Of a stretch of DNA of 48,658 nucleotides, positions 7,230 to 16,465 are shown piece after piece; position 1 is the stretch's first letter; each line of letters begins with the position of its first letter. A program made the translations under genes and the position numbers. The notes beneath the pieces were generated by a model. The model searched no databases. It was not told where the DNA came from and saw only the letters and a program-made list of their open reading frames with translations. Source of the DNA: an uncultured Apibacter sp. (GTDB lineage Bacteria > Bacteroidota > Bacteroidia > Flavobacteriales > Weeksellaceae); assembly GCA_945280365.1 (NCBI GenBank), contig CALYQD010000017.1:1-48658 (forward strand), in the 5' to 3' direction.

Positions 7230-8567
7230 CTATTTCTTATTAGATTTATAATTTTTATCAGTTGAATCATATAATGCAGGAACCATTTTCATTTGCCTGT
7301 ATAAGAGGAAAATTACAATTGCTGACAAGGATATAAAAATGGCTGTGAATAAATAAAACGAATATACAATACCGGGCATTGGAGTAACAGCATCAGCGGT
7401 TCTCATTATTTTATAAATAATCCAAGGCTGACGTCCTACTTCTGTTACCGTCCATCCGGCTTCTAATGCGATATAACCAAGAGGTGTGGCTATAACAAAA
7501 AGTTTATAAAACCATTTTTTTGTAAGCCAAGTTTTATTTTTTAATCTAGCCAAACCATAGATAATAGCCAATATCATCAGGGCTACACCTAATATAATCA
7601 TGATTTGAAACGAATAATGGGTAATGGCAACAGGTGGTCTGTCTTCCTTCGGAAAATCAGTAATACCTTTAACCGGATCTTTTAAATTACCATAAGCCAG
7701 AAAACTTAATAATCCGGGAATTTTTATAGCATAATCAACTCGTTCTTCTTTTTCATTAACAATCCCCCCCAATACAAATGAAGCGGGAGCTTCCGTATCG
7801 AAATGAGCTTCCATAGCAGCTAGCTTTTCAGGCTGTCTTTTATTCACGTCTTTTGCTGAAATATCCCCACTTATAGGTTGTAGCAAGGCAGCAATACAGG
7901 CACAAGTAGCAGCAATTTTAAATGCCTTTTTATGAAATTCAACATTTTTTTTCTTTAGGATCATTAATGCATGTAAACCAGCCACAGCAAACCCTGTAGC
8001 CACAAAAGCTGCTATAATCATATGTAATGCTTGCGAAAACCAGGCATCATTGAACATAGCTTTTACGGGGTCAATATTGATATAATTACCGTTGATATAG
8101 TCAAATCCCGCAGGACTGTTCATCCAAGCATTAGCAGCCAAAACCAATATTCCAGATGTTATTCCACTTATTCCGATTAACAATCCTGTTAACCAATGAA
8201 ACCACGGATTAAATTTATTCCAACCATAAAGAAAAAACCCAATGGCTATTGCTTCCACAAAAAAGGCAGTTCCTTCTAAAGAAAAAGGCATCCCGAAAAT
8301 AGGTCCAGCATGTTTCATGAATTCAGGCCATAATAAACCTAATTCAAAAGAAAGCATTGTACCTGATACAGCTCCGGTAGCAAATAAAATTGCAATTCCT
8401 TTACTCCAAGCTTTGGTCAAACCTTTATATAATTCGTCTCCGGTTCTTAAATATTTATAATGTGAAATTGCCATAAAAAAAGGCATTACCATTCCTACAC
8501 ATGAAAATATAATATGGAATCCTAGCGAGACTGCCATCTGCGATCGGGCCGCAATAAAATCGTTCAT
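7230..8567 (-). CDS. cydA: Cytochrome bd ubiquinol oxidase subunit I
   Basis: This 445-residue membrane protein carries the quinol site and haems. The sequence shows SLGFHIIFS with His18 near the N-terminus (haem ligand position in the family), the GRQPW signature at residues 378-382, and a Q-loop segment QPEKLAAMEAHF with conserved Lys and Glu. The Q-loop is short compared with the long E. coli-type loop. Together with cydB it indicates respiration at low oxygen. The upstream region (8568-9054) is long and AT-rich, but I found no TAnnTTTG box for it, so its control may need an activator or another sigma factor. Confidence 0.97.
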   Translation of the reverse strand: MNDFIAARSQMAVSLGFHIIFSCVGMVMPFFMAISHYKYLRTGDELYKGLTKAWSKGIAILFATGAVSGTMLSFELGLLWPEFMKHAGPIFGMPFSLEGTAFFVEAIAIGFFLYGWNKFNPWFHWLTGLLIGISGITSGILVLAANAWMNSPAGFDYINGNYINIDPVKAMFNDAWFSQALHMIIAAFVATGFAVAGLHALMILKKKNVEFHKKAFKIAATCACIAALLQPISGDISAKDVNKRQPEKLAAMEAHFDTEAPASFVLGGIVNEKEERVDYAIKIPGLLSFLAYGNLKDPVKGITDFPKEDRPPVAITHYSFQIMIILGVALMILAIIYGLARLKNKTWLTKKWFYKLFVIATPLGYIALEAGWTVTEVGRQPWIIYKIMRTADAVTPMPGIVYSFYLFTAIFISLSAIVIFLLYRQMKMVPALYDSTDKNYKSNKK

Positions 8568-9054
8568 AGTATTTAGAAATTAAAGGTTGTAAATTTATAA
8601 TAAATCTTCACTTTTACCATCATTATAAATGAAGTTTTGCCGTAAAGCTTGAATAAGACATTAAGTAAACAACTATAAATTAATTATAATTACGATATTA
8701 TTATATTTTTTTGGTATAGTTAAATTTATAATATTTCTTTATTTTAAAAAATACCTTACAATCATTGCAATAAAATAAATTACTGATTTCTATATAAAAA
8801 TCATATCACAAAAAAGCATTTATCCATTATATTTATGTTTATTTATAATATTTGAAAAATTTGCAGGATTGGAAAGATGAAGTTTAACAATATTAAAAAT
8901 ATTATAAAATACCTTTACTAACTAAAATCAAGAAGATATAGGTAAAACTAACAATGGTTATTTGATTTTTAAAGTTGCAATTTTCTTTTTGCAATATAAA
9001 TATTCTAAATAACAACCCGTATTAATCTCTATAAATTAAATTATAAGGAATAAT
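8568..9054. other. AT-rich intergenic region, 487 nt, without a gene
   Basis: This is the upstream region of cydA and the downstream region of the YHS lipoprotein gene, both on the minus strand. It holds no convincing ORF, tRNA or consensus promoter. The only structures noticed are a short TTGCAA palindrome pair near 8974-8995 and a CTTCA/TGAAG inverted repeat near 8607-8635. Either could be regulatory, with little support. Confidence 0.5.
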
Positions 9055-9327
9055 TTATTGATTTTGGGATAAATATTTATTGGGATTTTTTTGAAATTCT
9101 TCTTTACAATTAGAGCTACAAAATCCATATAATTTTTTTTGATAGGTTAGCGTATCTCTTACATTATCTTTTGTATGCATATTGCATACAGGATCAAGTT
9201 CGTTATCCACTTCCACATGAGATAATGTTTCACCTCCCATTGAATTTTCCTTCTGTTTAAATTCACAAGAGGTGAATGTTAACATAATTACTGACACTAC
9301 TAGTACATAATCAATTTTTAGTTTCAT
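9055..9327 (-). CDS. YHS-domain lipoprotein, possible metal-binding
   Basis: From the ATG at 9327 this is a 90-residue protein with a lipoprotein signal (hydrophobic segment then LTFTSC, lipid-anchored Cys near residue 21). A YHS domain follows: DPVCNM and then YGFCSSNCKEEFQKNPNKYL. The paired Cys residues are typical of YHS domains in copper or heavy-metal handling proteins, so a periplasmic metal role is plausible. A longer reading using GTG at 9375 would overlap rsmA but would bury the signal peptide, so the ATG is preferred. It lies just downstream of rsmA on the same strand and may be co-transcribed. Confidence 0.8.
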   Translation of the reverse strand: MKLKIDYVLVVSVIMLTFTSCEFKQKENSMGGETLSHVEVDNELDPVCNMHTKDNVRDTLTYQKKLYGFCSSNCKEEFQKNPNKYLSQNQ

Positions 9328-9362
9328 AGACTTACATTTTTTATATTCAAATTTAGAGAAAA

Positions 9363-10124
9363 TTATGAGTTCCACAATTGAGCTAACATTATAAAATCTT
9401 CAACGGATAATTGCTCTGCACGAAGATTTAAAAATTCATGCGATTCGATATGTTGGGGAATCCCTAAAACTTTCAATGCATTTCTTAATGTTTTTCTTCT
9501 TTGATTAAACCCTGCTTTAACTAATTTAAATAAAAACCCATCCTCTACCCCATCAATGTGATCACGATATCGTTCTAATCTTATAACCGCTGATTTTACT
9601 TTAGGTGGCGGAGTGAATACATTTTCATGGACAGTGAATAAATATTCTACTTTATAATAAGCTTGAGTAAGCACTGATAAGATACCATATATTTTATTTC
9701 CCTTTTGAGCAGCAATTCTTTCAGCCACTTCTTTTTGGAACATACCGACCATTTCAGGAATTATACATCTATTATCCAGTATTTTAAAAACAATTTGAGA
9801 TGAAATATTGTAAGGAAAATTACCAATGACCGCAAGATTTTCCGAAAAAAAATTTTGCAAATCCAACCTCAGAAAATCTCCTACTATATTTTTTCCCAGC
9901 TGAGGATAATGTATTTGTAAATATTCTATTGATTCTTTGTCTATTTCAGCAACAAATACTTTACACTTTTTTTGTAGCAAAAATTGGGTAAGTACTCCCA
10001 TTCCCGGTCCTACTTCCAATATTAAATCATACGGCTGATAGGATAGCGAATCTACTATTTTCGAAGCGATATTCTGATCATTCAGAAAATGTTGCCCTAA
10101 ATGCTTTTTAGGTTTAACTTTCAA
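9363..10124 (-). CDS. rsmA: 16S rRNA (adenine1518/1519-N6)-dimethyltransferase
   Basis: This 253-residue KsgA/RsmA methyltransferase dimethylates two adjacent adenines in helix 45 of 16S rRNA during late small-subunit assembly. The N-terminus KPKKHLGQHFLND is a family hallmark. The SAM-binding motif is EVGPGMGVLTQFL and the catalytic motif is NFPYNIS. The C-terminal domain shows VFTPPPKVKSAVIRL. Length is normal. The start is TTG at 10124: the in-frame upstream codons back to the stop include no ATG or GTG. A TAATTTTG box lies at 10156-10163 on the same strand. Confidence 0.96.
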   Translation of the reverse strand: MKVKPKKHLGQHFLNDQNIASKIVDSLSYQPYDLILEVGPGMGVLTQFLLQKKCKVFVAEIDKESIEYLQIHYPQLGKNIVGDFLRLDLQNFFSENLAVIGNFPYNISSQIVFKILDNRCIIPEMVGMFQKEVAERIAAQKGNKIYGILSVLTQAYYKVEYLFTVHENVFTPPPKVKSAVIRLERYRDHIDGVEDGFLFKLVKAGFNQRRKTLRNALKVLGIPQHIESHEFLNLRAEQLSVEDFIMLAQLWNS

Positions 10125-10155
10125 TTGTATCTTTATTTTAACAATAATTTATATC

Positions 10156-10163
10156 CAAAATTA
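10156..10163 (-). promoter_or_regulatory. Candidate -7 box for rsmA (TAATTTTG)
   Basis: TAATTTTG on the minus strand matches TAnnTTTG and sits 31 nt upstream of the TTG start of rsmA. No clear -33 element was found. Confidence 0.35.
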
Positions 10164-10210
10164 CACTAAAATAAATGAAGTTTTTATATTTTAGCGAATA
10201 TTTTAAAAAT

Positions 10211-11110
10211 ATGGCCAATAAAACAGACAAGCTAAATAAGGGAAGGTTACGTTCTTCTAATATTACTGTAGTCATCAGCATTTCTTTAGTCTTATTTTTA
10301 ATTGGAATCATTGGCATGATTGTAATTAATGCCAATTCTTATATTGATTATTTGAAAGAACAAATGGTGATTGAGGTATTTTTTAAGAATGATAGAAATA
10401 AAGATAACTTAATTAAAAACGAAAAAGCGCAACTCAATTACCTTGATAGTATAAAAGTTAATCCTTACGTTAAAAAAGCTAAATACATATCTAAGGAACA
10501 AGCAACCTATACTGCGAAAAAAGATTTAGGAGTTGATTCTCAATCACTTTTTGAAGAAGACATATTTCCGGCCTCTATTACTATAGCTCTAAAACCGGAA
10601 TATACAGATTCTATACATATTGAAACCATAAGAAATCAAATACAAAAAAATGTGTTGGTCGATGAGGTAAAATCCGATAGTAATTTATTAACTCAAATGA
10701 ATAAAGGAGTGCGTAAAATCACTTTAGGCATTTCCATACTTGCCGGAATTATCTTATTAATAGCAGTTTCACTTATCAATAATTCCATACGTCTGAAAAT
10801 TTACGCAAAAAGATTCATCATAAAAACCATGCAATTGGTGGGCGCCAAACGTTTCTTCATTATGAAACCATTTCTACTGCAAGCCTTCATCTTAGGTGCT
10901 ATAGGTTCTGTTATAGCCTTGATACTTTTGTTTATTGTAAATTATATGCTTATTCGTTACAATATACTTCCTCCAATTGTAGATTATACAAATCATATTT
11001 TCTTGTCATTATTTATTATATGTATAGGTATTTTAATCACTACTACAAGTACTTGGTTCGCTACCTGGAGATATTTAAAACTCAAAATTGATGATTTATA
11101 TTATTCTTAA
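10211..11110 (+). CDS. ftsX: Cell division protein FtsX (ABC transporter permease)
   Basis: This inner-membrane protein has the FtsX layout: one N-terminal membrane helix (ITVVISISLVLFLIGIIGMI), a periplasmic domain of about 150 residues, and three C-terminal helices. The permease segment around LINNSIRLKIYAKRFIIKTM and MQLVGAKRFFIMKPFL is typical. With FtsE it links septal peptidoglycan hydrolysis to the divisome. I prefer the ATG at 10211 (299 residues) to the upstream ATG at 10175, because homologues begin close to the MANK-like segment before the first helix. It is followed by a DUF3098 gene and uppP, a common Bacteroidota order. Its partner ftsE is about 8 kb away. Confidence 0.9.
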   Translation: MANKTDKLNKGRLRSSNITVVISISLVLFLIGIIGMIVINANSYIDYLKEQMVIEVFFKNDRNKDNLIKNEKAQLNYLDSIKVNPYVKKAKYISKEQATYTAKKDLGVDSQSLFEEDIFPASITIALKPEYTDSIHIETIRNQIQKNVLVDEVKSDSNLLTQMNKGVRKITLGISILAGIILLIAVSLINNSIRLKIYAKRFIIKTMQLVGAKRFFIMKPFLLQAFILGAIGSVIALILLFIVNYMLIRYNILPPIVDYTNHIFLSLFIICIGILITTTSTWFATWRYLKLKIDDLYYS

Positions 11111-11139
11111 TTCTTAAATTGCCAAAAAATAAATTTTTG

Positions 11140-11430
11140 ATGAAAGATAATTTAATAAAAAATAATTATTCTAAATCCGAAAAACCTTTTTTATTTGGAA
11201 AAAGAAATTATATATTCATGTTAATTGGGTTAGGATTAATAGCCTTAGGTCTTATTTTAATGACTGGACCTGACGCGAACACAGTTGATGGTGTATTTGA
11301 TAAGAATAATTGGAACGAAGAAATTTTTAGCTTTAGAAGAATTCGACTTGCTCCTATATGTATTGTTTTAGGTTTTATCGTCGAAATTTATTCAATCATG
11401 ACTTATTCTAATCCTAAAAAAATTAAATAA
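11140..11430 (+). CDS. DUF3098 family small membrane protein
   Basis: From the ATG at 11140 this is a 96-residue protein with two hydrophobic segments (YIFMLIGLGLIALGLILM and APICIVLGFIVEIYSIMTYS) and a short linker containing DKNNWNEEIFSFRRIRLAP. That arrangement matches DUF3098, a Bacteroidota family usually placed between ftsX and uppP. Function is unknown. A TTG at 11119 would add seven residues but is less likely. Its TAA stop overlaps the uppP ATG by one base, so translation is probably coupled. Confidence 0.82.
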   Translation: MKDNLIKNNYSKSEKPFLFGKRNYIFMLIGLGLIALGLILMTGPDANTVDGVFDKNNWNEEIFSFRRIRLAPICIVLGFIVEIYSIMTYSNPKKIK

Positions 11431-12251
11431 TGAACACGTTAGAGGCAATTATAATTGCTATCGTTGAAGGTCTAACAGAATATTTACCTGTTTCTTCAAC
11501 TGCTCATATGATTTTTACAAGTTCTATTTTAGGTATTCAGGAAGATAACTTTGTAAAAATGTTTGAATACTGCATTCAGTTGGGAGCGATTTTAGCAGTG
11601 GTTGTATTATATTGGAAAAAATTCTTTGATTTTAAAAGATTTAATTTTTATTTAAAATTAATGGGAGCCGTTATTCCGGCTTTAATTTTAGGAAAATTAT
11701 TCAATGAAAAAATAGACGCTGTGTTGGAAAAACCTATACCGATTGCTATTGTGCTCGTATTAGGTGGGATCGTACTTTTATTTATTGATCGGTTTTTTAA
11801 AAATCCTACTATACTTAAAGAAGAAGATATTTCTATAAAACAAGCGATAATTATCGGCTTTTGGCAATGTCTCGCCATGATGCCCGGAACGAGTCGTTCT
11901 GCCGCTTCCATCATTGGAGGAATGCAACAAAAACTAAGCAGAGAAGTTGCTGCTGAATTTTCTTTTTTCCTAGCTGTTCCTACTATGCTAGCTGTAACTG
12001 TATATTCGTTGACATTAAAAACTTGGGATGAAAATGGTATTAGTATGAAAGGTTACGAGCTGTTAGCATCTAACAGTCATCAAATGTGGCTTTTTATCTT
12101 AGGGAACCTTGTTGCTTTTGTAGTTGCTATTTTTGCTATTAAATTCTTTGTAGAAGTTATAAAAAAATACGGCTTTAGAATTTGGGGTTGGTACCGAATT
12201 ATAATCGGTTCACTATTATTACTTTATTTTATTTTCTATCAAAAGGCTTAA
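11430..12251 (+). CDS. uppP: Undecaprenyl-diphosphatase
   Basis: This 273-residue polytopic membrane enzyme of the BacA/UppP family removes a phosphate from undecaprenyl diphosphate, regenerating the lipid carrier for peptidoglycan and surface glycans. Both signature regions are present: EGLTEYLPVSSTAH at residues 13-26 and PGTSRSAASIIGGM near residue 152. The start overlaps the DUF3098 stop. It supports the MraY/MurG pathway encoded later in the window. Loss or overexpression in other bacteria alters bacitracin sensitivity. Confidence 0.96.
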   Translation: MNTLEAIIIAIVEGLTEYLPVSSTAHMIFTSSILGIQEDNFVKMFEYCIQLGAILAVVVLYWKKFFDFKRFNFYLKLMGAVIPALILGKLFNEKIDAVLEKPIPIAIVLVLGGIVLLFIDRFFKNPTILKEEDISIKQAIIIGFWQCLAMMPGTSRSAASIIGGMQQKLSREVAAEFSFFLAVPTMLAVTVYSLTLKTWDENGISMKGYELLASNSHQMWLFILGNLVAFVVAIFAIKFFVEVIKKYGFRIWGWYRIIIGSLLLLYFIFYQKA

Positions 12252-12433
12252 ATTTCAACATTTTTTACTATTCTTACAATAATAATATCTTATTTAGCTT
12301 ATAATAAAATTTATATAAAAATTATTTTCACTCGTCTTGATTTTTATATTTAAATTTTAATTCTACATCCATTGTACTTATAAAATAATCATTTACTTAT
12401 TATAATAATCTTAATTTATTAAAACTCATAGAA

Positions 12434-13249
12434 ATGTCAATACATTCGGAAATAAAAAAGGTAACTACCTCTTCTTTCAAAAAAATGAAAGCTACGGGAG
12501 AAAAAATATCCATGTTAACCGCGTATGATTATACCATAGCCAAACTAGCCGATGAAGCAGGATTGGATGCAATTTTGGTTGGAGATTCGGCAGCTAACGT
12601 TATGGCGGGTTACGAAACAACATTGCCCATTACCTTAGATCAAATGATATACCATGCGCAATGCGTGTCTAGAGGAATTAAAAGAGCTATGTTAATTGTA
12701 GATTTACCCTTTGGCACATATCAATCCGACCCTATGCAAGCCTATCGTTCAGCAGTTCGAATTATGAAAGAAACCGGTGCAGCAGCGATAAAAATGGAAG
12801 GTGGAATTGAAATTAAAGATTCTATTGAAGCTATTGTTAAAGCAGGTATTCCAGTAATGGGACATTTAGGATTAACTCCACAGTCCATTCACCACTTCGG
12901 TTCTTTCAAACTAAGGGCAAAAGAAAATGAGGAGGCCGATAAGTTGATAGCCGATGCGAAGTTGTTAGAAGATATCGGATGTTTTTCAGTTACATTGGAA
13001 AAAATCCCTGCTCTATTAGCCGAAAAAGTTACTAAAGAATTACAAATAGCTACCATTGGAATTGGGGCGGGAAATCTTACAGATGGCCAAGTTTTAGTCA
13101 TTCACGATATACTAGGATTAAATAAAAATTTCAAACCTAAATTTGCCAGAAAATATATAAACCTTCACGAACAAATTGTAGAGGTTGTTTCGCAGTATAT
13201 AAAAGATGTAAAAAGTCAGGAATTTCCTAATAAGGACGAAAGCTTTTAA
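12434..13249 (+). CDS. panB: 3-methyl-2-oxobutanoate hydroxymethyltransferase
   Basis: This 271-residue cytoplasmic enzyme transfers a hydroxymethyl group from methylenetetrahydrofolate to 2-oxoisovalerate, giving ketopantoate, the first step of pantothenate and CoA synthesis. Signature segments are MLTAYDYTIAKLADEAGLDA, ILVGDSAANVMAGY, AIKMEGG, GHLGLTPQSIHHFG and IGIGAGNLTDGQVLVIHD. Length is typical. No panC is adjacent. It is followed 77 nt later by a pseudouridine synthase gene on the same strand, a pairing seen in other Flavobacteriia. Confidence 0.97.
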   Translation: MSIHSEIKKVTTSSFKKMKATGEKISMLTAYDYTIAKLADEAGLDAILVGDSAANVMAGYETTLPITLDQMIYHAQCVSRGIKRAMLIVDLPFGTYQSDPMQAYRSAVRIMKETGAAAIKMEGGIEIKDSIEAIVKAGIPVMGHLGLTPQSIHHFGSFKLRAKENEEADKLIADAKLLEDIGCFSVTLEKIPALLAEKVTKELQIATIGIGAGNLTDGQVLVIHDILGLNKNFKPKFARKYINLHEQIVEVVSQYIKDVKSQEFPNKDESF

Positions 13250-13326
13250 AAAATTTCGTTATCTATCCAAATTTTAGAGGGTGTTAATGATTTATAAATG
13301 ATTGAATTAGATTAATTTCATGGATC

Positions 13327-14010
13327 ATGCTTAATGAAAATCAAATACTTTTTGAAGATAATCATCTTTTAATTATCAATAAAAAAGCAGGTCAAATCGT
13401 TCAGGGAGATAAAACCGGAGATATCTCTCTCTTGGATGAGGTTAAATCTTATATTAAAAATAAATATTCCAAGCCTGGAAATGTATTTACCGGATTAGTG
13501 CATCGCATCGATCGTCCAACTTCCGGTATTGTAATATTTGCGAAAACCAGTAAAGCACTTTCTCGATTAACAGAAATGCTAAAGAAAAGAGAAATAAAGA
13601 AAACTTATTGGGCAGTAGTTAAAAAAAATGAAATTCCTGAAACACAAAGACTGATTCATTATTTAAAAAAAAATGAAAAGAATAATAAAGCTATCGTCTA
13701 CAATCATTTTACTGACCAAGCTAAAGAAGCTATCTTGACCTATACGATTGTAAAAAAATCAGATAACTATATGTTATTACAAATTGATCTGGAAACCGGT
13801 AGGCATCACCAAATTCGTGCACAATTAAGTGCAATAAAATGTCCGATAAAAGGAGATTTAAAATATGGTGCAGATCGGTCAAATCTTGATGGAAGCATTA
13901 ATCTATTGGCAAGAAAAATTGAATTTATACATCCTGTAAAAAAGGAAAAAATAATCTTGGAAGCTCCTATCCCGGAAAATGATAATTTATGGAATAGCTT
14001 AGTAAATTAA
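13327..14010 (+). CDS. RluA/RluD-family RNA pseudouridine synthase
   Basis: This 227-residue pseudouridine synthase has the catalytic motif HRIDRPTSGIVIFAKT, in which Asp is the nucleophile, and the downstream motif LETGRHHQIRAQL typical of the RluA class. It lacks an N-terminal S4 RNA-binding domain and starts directly in the catalytic fold (ILFEDNHLLIINKKAGQIVQ). The target, rRNA or tRNA, cannot be told from sequence. Its TAA stop overlaps the stop of the converging flippase gene, so the two mRNAs are antisense at their 3' ends. Confidence 0.9.
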   Translation: MLNENQILFEDNHLLIINKKAGQIVQGDKTGDISLLDEVKSYIKNKYSKPGNVFTGLVHRIDRPTSGIVIFAKTSKALSRLTEMLKKREIKKTYWAVVKKNEIPETQRLIHYLKKNEKNNKAIVYNHFTDQAKEAILTYTIVKKSDNYMLLQIDLETGRHHQIRAQLSAIKCPIKGDLKYGADRSNLDGSINLLARKIEFIHPVKKEKIILEAPIPENDNLWNSLVN

Positions 14011-15251
14011 TTTTTTTTGAAATATTTATATACAGCAAACATATTATAAAAACCGGAAAATAAATAGGCAAATCCGGTAGACAAAGCCGCTCCTAGAATA
14101 CCGTAGTGAGGAATCAAGAGTACTCCGATCACAATTTGTATTAACATGGCACCCACGGAAGCAAAAATATTCTTTTTTAGCAGGCCTAGTGCAGCGGTAA
14201 TATTTCCAAATGGAATTAAAATCAGTAAACAAAATACAGATATCAATATCAATACATAAAATGCTGAAGTTGCATAATAATTGTTTCCAAACAATAATTT
14301 AATTATATAGTCTCCAAATAAAGAAAACACGATGATAAGTAAGAATCCTATAAATAAAAAAATAATAAAATAATTCTTCAAATAGGTTTGAAAATATTTT
14401 TTATTAGTATGGTTTTTTACAAATTTTGGATAATCTGTTACTACAAACATCTGAGCTAAAAAGAAAAGATTTAAAGGTATGATAGACGAAATTCTGTATT
14501 CCGCTATGCTTGTGGCCGAAAGAAAATAACCCACCATGAAAGTATCCAAAGATGAAATGGAACCGTGTAAAAAATTCGCAATTGAGCTTCCAAAAGAATA
14601 ATTCCAAAATTCTTTTTTTGAAACAGGAAACTTTTTATAAGGTTTAGCTTTAAAGTGTTTCTTAACCTTAAAAGAAAAAAAGATAAAGGACATAGATAGG
14701 GAAATTACATATCCATACATTCCAAAAAAAAAGCTAAGAAATAATGAAACTATTAGCGTGAAAACATTAAATAACATATCTGTTATTGCATAGGCATAAT
14801 TATTATTTCTAATCTGATAATCAATTCTTATTTGGTAAAAAAAAGAAAGGCTAACTAAACGAAAGCTTAGAATTAATGAAATTGTCACTAAATAATTGTA
14901 TTTAGTAGAAAAAAATAGGCAAATAATAAGAAATATAATTATAGTAATAGTATTTAAGGCATTACCTGTTTTAAAATTATAATTACTTAATATATCTTTT
15001 TCGTTTGAAGTTGAAACCAGGGATCCGAATCTAAGCAATCCATTTTGGCTTCCCATATTTATAAATGGCATAAGAAAAGACAAAATAGATAAGGCTAACG
15101 AAACTGATCCAAATTCTTCTTTTGTAAGCATTCTAACAATAAAGAAAGAATTGACTATCATGGCAGACTTACTTACAATCTGAGAAATAGCAATATACCC
15201 TCCTTTATTTTTTTTAAATTCATTTAAAAACGATAGAATATTTTTTATCAT
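14007..15251 (-). CDS. Polysaccharide flippase (MOP superfamily, Wzx-like)
   Basis: This 414-residue membrane protein has about 12 predicted helices. Its start KGGYIAISQIVSKSAMIVNS and VRMLTKEEFGSVSLALSILS match the N-terminus of Wzx/RfbX-type polysaccharide exporters. In the family these flip undecaprenyl-linked oligosaccharides across the inner membrane. The neighbouring glycosyltransferases support this. It is probably co-transcribed with the GT4 gene upstream (13-nt gap). The last codons overlap the converging pseudouridine synthase gene. Confidence 0.85.
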   Translation of the reverse strand: MIKNILSFLNEFKKNKGGYIAISQIVSKSAMIVNSFFIVRMLTKEEFGSVSLALSILSFLMPFINMGSQNGLLRFGSLVSTSNEKDILSNYNFKTGNALNTITIIIFLIICLFFSTKYNYLVTISLILSFRLVSLSFFYQIRIDYQIRNNNYAYAITDMLFNVFTLIVSLFLSFFFGMYGYVISLSMSFIFFSFKVKKHFKAKPYKKFPVSKKEFWNYSFGSSIANFLHGSISSLDTFMVGYFLSATSIAEYRISSIIPLNLFFLAQMFVVTDYPKFVKNHTNKKYFQTYLKNYFIIFLFIGFLLIIVFSLFGDYIIKLLFGNNYYATSAFYVLILISVFCLLILIPFGNITAALGLLKKNIFASVGAMLIQIVIGVLLIPHYGILGAALSTGFAYLFSGFYNMFAVYKYFKKN

Positions 15252-15263
15252 TAAAAATTTTAT

Positions 15264-16397
15264 TTATTGCAAAACTTTACTATATACTTTTTCTAATTCT
15301 TTGGCTATAATTTGTATACTAAAATGATTTACTGCATATTGATGCATATCCTTAGGTTTTGCAAATTCAACTTTACCATTAATACATTTTGCCATTGCTT
15401 CATACAAATCATTTTCATTTCCTTTTTCGATAATAATTCCGAAATTTTTTGGGAAAAATTCTGTAATTCCTCCAACATTAGTTGAGATTACAGGAAGACC
15501 ACAAGAAAAAGCTTCATTGATAACGCAAGGTTGATTTTCCTTATTACTAAACATCACTAACATATCTGCATTTCTCATTTTATATGAAACTTCATTTTCA
15601 GTTAAAGGACCAAAAGTCGATATATAATTTTTTAATTTATTATTCTTTATAAATTCTTTTATCATTGTGTTATCTCCGTCTCCACCTATTTTAAGAATAA
15701 ATTTATATCCTGATTCTGCCAATTTTTTAGATACATTTAAAATCCCAGTAATATTCTTATGATCATCCACAAGGTTTGATATATGAAGAAAGATATTTTT
15801 TTCAGGCTTATTATTAGTAGGCTTAAAAACCTGGGTATTTACAACATTAGGAATAATTTTATATTTTCCTTTGATCCCTTGCATTTTCATTGAATCCGCT
15901 AAATTTTCACTTACCGGAAGGATATAAGAAGCCTGAGAACAAACTATATTCATCATCTTGCAATAAAATTTACGAGATAGGCTATTATCTTTAGTTATCC
16001 AACGGGTCCAATGTTCCGTCACTACAAAATTTATATTCTTTATTATTTTAAAATATAAAGCCAAAAAAGCATAATAATATAGCACATGAATATGAATCAA
16101 ATCAATATTTTTAATAAGTCCTAAACCTTTAGTATATGCTCTAAATTTTTTCCAGTAATTAATAACTTTATAAGAATGCCCTTTATAGTATATTTTTATA
16201 ATAAGTAAATTATGATTTTTATCAATATTTATTTTAAATTTTTCTAGTAAAGTATCATCTCTTTCAACATAAAGAATAGTTATATTATGTAAGGTTGCAA
16301 TTGCTTCAGCATGCCGTAAAATAAAATTACCATTTTTAGGATTATTTTTTGATGGAAGCCAATAGGGTAGAAAAAGAATATTCAATTTTTGCTGCAT
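15264..16397 (-). CDS. Glycosyltransferase family 4 protein
   Basis: From the ATG at 16397 this is a 377-residue GT-B enzyme (the TTG at 16403 is less likely). The N-terminal acceptor domain starts LNILFLPYWLPSKNNPKNG. The C-terminal Glycos_transf_1 domain contains the E-x7-E type region NQPCVINEAFSCGLPVISTN followed by VGGITEFF, which binds the nucleotide-sugar. It probably adds a sugar to an undecaprenyl-linked surface glycan exported by the adjacent flippase. Donor and linkage cannot be predicted. It is divergent from the next glycosyltransferase gene. Confidence 0.88.
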   Translation of the reverse strand: MQQKLNILFLPYWLPSKNNPKNGNFILRHAEAIATLHNITILYVERDDTLLEKFKINIDKNHNLLIIKIYYKGHSYKVINYWKKFRAYTKGLGLIKNIDLIHIHVLYYYAFLALYFKIIKNINFVVTEHWTRWITKDNSLSRKFYCKMMNIVCSQASYILPVSENLADSMKMQGIKGKYKIIPNVVNTQVFKPTNNKPEKNIFLHISNLVDDHKNITGILNVSKKLAESGYKFILKIGGDGDNTMIKEFIKNNKLKNYISTFGPLTENEVSYKMRNADMLVMFSNKENQPCVINEAFSCGLPVISTNVGGITEFFPKNFGIIIEKGNENDLYEAMAKCINGKVEFAKPKDMHQYAVNHFSIQIIAKELEKVYSKVLQ

Positions 16398-16450
16398 TGC
16401 CAAATATGAGATAATTTACAAATATATTGTTTTTGATCTGGATTTATATT

Positions 16451-16458
16451 TAATTTTG
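16451..16458 (+). promoter_or_regulatory. Candidate -7 box (TAATTTTG) close to the start of the plus-strand glycosyltransferase
   Basis: TAATTTTG fits TAnnTTTG and ends 7 nt before the ATG at 16466. A TTG about 21 nt upstream could be the -33 element. A transcript starting at the usual distance would have almost no leader. Confidence 0.45.
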
Positions 16459-16465
16459 TACAGGA

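Noticed and set aside
8242-8460. Plus-strand ORF opposite cydA
   Set aside because: Shadow of a highly conserved gene; composition follows the cydA codons.
8878-8922. Tiny plus-strand ORF (14 codons) upstream of cydA
   Set aside because: Too short and low-complexity, with no signal or conservation evidence.
9328-9375. GTG start at 9375 for the YHS lipoprotein, overlapping rsmA
   Set aside because: It would place 16 polar residues before a clear lipoprotein signal peptide; ATG 9327 is better.
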